A stretch of DNA of 5,858 bases, taken from positions 1 through 5,858 of the forward strand of contig CALDZQ010000108.1 in the NCBI GenBank assembly GCA_937944035.1. Reading direction: 5' to 3'. The position numbers were made by a program, and so were the translations under genes. The stretch's first letter is position 1. Every line of letters starts with the position of its first letter. The notes under the pieces were generated by a model. That model ran no database searches. It was not told the origin of the DNA and saw nothing but the letters and a program-made list of their open reading frames with translations. This DNA comes from an uncultured Neomegalonema sp. (GTDB lineage: Bacteria > Pseudomonadota > Alphaproteobacteria > Rhodobacterales > Rhodobacteraceae). Below, one piece after another: positions 4,642 to 5,858 of the stretch.

Positions 4642-5858
4642 ACAGGCGTCTTCATCGTCACCAGTTCCTCCGCCGCCGTCGGGTGAACCGCCATTGTCCG
4701 GTCAAAGTCCGCTTTGGTCGCGCCCATCTTCAGCGCGATGCCGAGGCATTGGATCATCTCGCCCGCGCCGTGGCCGATGATATGCACGCCGATGACCTTG
4801 TCGCTGGGCTTATCAACGATCAGCTTCATCAGCATTTTCTCGTCCCGCCCCGACAGCGTATGCAGCATCGGGCGGAAGCTGGCGCGGTAGACATCGATCT
4901 CGTGCTTCTCGCGCGCCTCCTCCTCGCCCATCCCCGCCGTGCCGATTTCCGGCTGCGTGAAGATCGCCGTGGGGATCAGCTCATGGTCCGCGCTCATCGG
5001 GTTATTGTTGAACACCGTCTCCACAAACGCCGCGCCCTCGCGAATGGCAACGGGGGTCAGCGCTGCCCGGTCCGTCACATCGCCCACCGCATAGATCGAC
5101 GGCACACTGGTCTGCGAATAGCCATCCACCGCAATCGCACCTTTGGCATTCAGCGCAACACCCGCCCCGTCCAGCCCCAGCCCGTCCACATTCGGCTTAC
5201 GCCCCGTGGCAACAAACACCGTCTCCGCCTCAAACGAAGCCCCGTCGCTTAGCGAGATCGTCTTCGTGCCGCCATTATCGGTCACTTTCACAGGCGTCGC
5301 GCCCAGATGCAGCGTGATTCCCTTCTTCTGCATCTCCTCGATCAGATGCCGCTGCACATCACCATCAAACTCGCGCAGCACTGTCGGGCTACGGTTGATA
5401 ACCGTGACATCCGTACCAAGCCCATTGTAGATGCACGCAAACTCCAGCGCGATATAGCCGCCCCCGACAATCACAACCCGCTTGGGCTGCGTCTCGGTCA
5501 GGAATATATCATCCGAAACAATCACATGCTCCGCACCCTCGAAGTCGGGCACATGCGGGCGGCCCCCGGTGGCGATCAGGATATATTGCGCCGTGATCTT
5601 GCTGCCATCCGCCAGCGCCACAGTATGCGCATCCACCACCGTCGCCCGCTGGTCATGCATGGTGACACCGGAATTGTTCAGCAGGTTCCGGTATATCCCC
5701 TCCAACCGGTCAATCTCGGCGTCGCGGTTGGTTTTCAGCTTGCCCCAGTCAAAGGTCGGCTCGGCCACGTCCCAGCCAAAGCCCCGCGCATCCTCGAAGG
5801 TTTCCGCAAAGGATGACGCATAGACCATCAGCTTTTTCGGCACACAGCCCCGGATCAC
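4638..5858 (-). CDS. gor: Glutathione reductase (NADPH), N-terminus beyond right edge
   Basis: 406 residues are visible, entering from the right edge and ending at TAG (4638-4640). The family is about 450 residues, so roughly 45-50 N-terminal residues, with the first FAD-binding GxGxxG, lie outside. The window begins inside the redox-active motif: VIRGCVPKK contains the second cysteine (residue 5), and its partner should lie just past the edge. Other landmarks are ATGGRP (96-101), the NADPH-binding GGGYIALEF (132-140), R156 and R162 in INRSPTVLR matching the two arginines that hold the NADP 2'-phosphate, ATGRKPN (218-224), the FAD-contacting IYAVGDVTDR (255-264), and HPTAAEEL with the catalytic His392/Glu397 pair. 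The cytosolic homodimer reduces oxidised glutathione with NADPH. The arginines and the VIRGC motif favour glutathione reductase over lipoamide dehydrogenase or mercuric reductase. The GTG at the edge is an internal Val, not a start. Transcription converges on the transporter operon. Confidence 0.93.
   Translation of the reverse strand: MIRGCVPKKLMVYASSFAETFEDARGFGWDVAEPTFDWGKLKTNRDAEIDRLEGIYRNLLNNSGVTMHDQRATVVDAHTVALADGSKITAQYILIATGGRPHVPDFEGAEHVIVSDDIFLTETQPKRVVIVGGGYIALEFACIYNGLGTDVTVINRSPTVLREFDGDVQRHLIEEMQKKGITLHLGATPVKVTDNGGTKTISLSDGASFEAETVFVATGRKPNVDGLGLDGAGVALNAKGAIAVDGYSQTSVPSIYAVGDVTDRAALTPVAIREGAAFVETVFNNNPMSADHELIPTAIFTQPEIGTAGMGEEEAREKHEIDVYRASFRPMLHTLSGRDEKMLMKLIVDKPSDKVIGVHIIGHGAGEMIQCLGIALKMGATKADFDRTMAVHPTAAEELVTMKTPV

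Noticed and set aside
4683..5252. 189-codon + strand frame opposite gor
   Set aside because: Arg/His-rich antisense shadow. The - strand frame contains the whole glutathione reductase motif set.
5856..5858. GTG at the right edge as the start of gor
   Set aside because: It encodes the Val in the C-V-I-R-G-C redox motif of glutathione reductase. The protein must continue upstream.
677..5858. A glutathione-import and reduction unit (GsiABCD-like importer plus gor)
   Set aside because: GsiA is also a fused ATPase, so the idea is tempting. However, the motifs here are general Dpp/Opp type, the substrate receptor is missing, and gor is convergent with its own terminators. Adjacency alone is not evidence of a shared pathway.

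Overview
The window looks like chromosomal DNA from an alphaproteobacterium, most likely of the Rhodobacteraceae (roseobacter) type. The grounds are strongly C-ending codons in the central genes, the style of the Dpp/Opp-type transporter proteins (including one fused double ATPase), and an NADPH-type glutathione reductase next door. The lineage is inferred from protein character; no search was run.

Layout, left to right. An open reading frame enters from the left edge and stops at 601. Its first two thirds resemble an extracellular repeat-type surface protein (a GEVED-like 'DYSDAP..YGT..H' block). Its last 60 or so residues are the C-terminal tail of a family 5 dipeptide/oligopeptide substrate-binding protein. 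A strong hairpin follows (619-645). Then comes a tightly coupled operon on the + strand: a DppB-like permease (677-1627), a DppC-like permease (1624-2598, 4-base overlap) and a fused two-domain DppD-DppF-like ATPase (2600-4438, 1-base gap). A 199-base convergent intergenic region (4439-4637) holds three separate inverted repeats and no gene. The last is a 19-bp-stem palindrome that includes the stop codon of the next gene. A glutathione reductase gene (gor) occupies 4638-5858 on the - strand and runs off the right edge just inside its redox-active disulfide.

How the genes work together. The two permeases form the membrane channel of a peptide-class ABC importer, and the fused ATPase supplies both nucleotide-binding domains. 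The periplasmic binding protein that should precede them is present only as a C-terminal stub, joined in frame to an unrelated surface-protein fragment. This is the most unusual point in the window: either a real deletion/recombination event that removed the receptor's main body, or a chimeric assembly join. Glutathione reductase is a separate, convergently transcribed housekeeping redox gene.

I found no RNA genes, CRISPR arrays, insertion sequences or phage genes. No undescribed multi-gene system is evident. The points most worth checking are the chimeric first ORF and the cluster of palindromes between the ATPase and gor.
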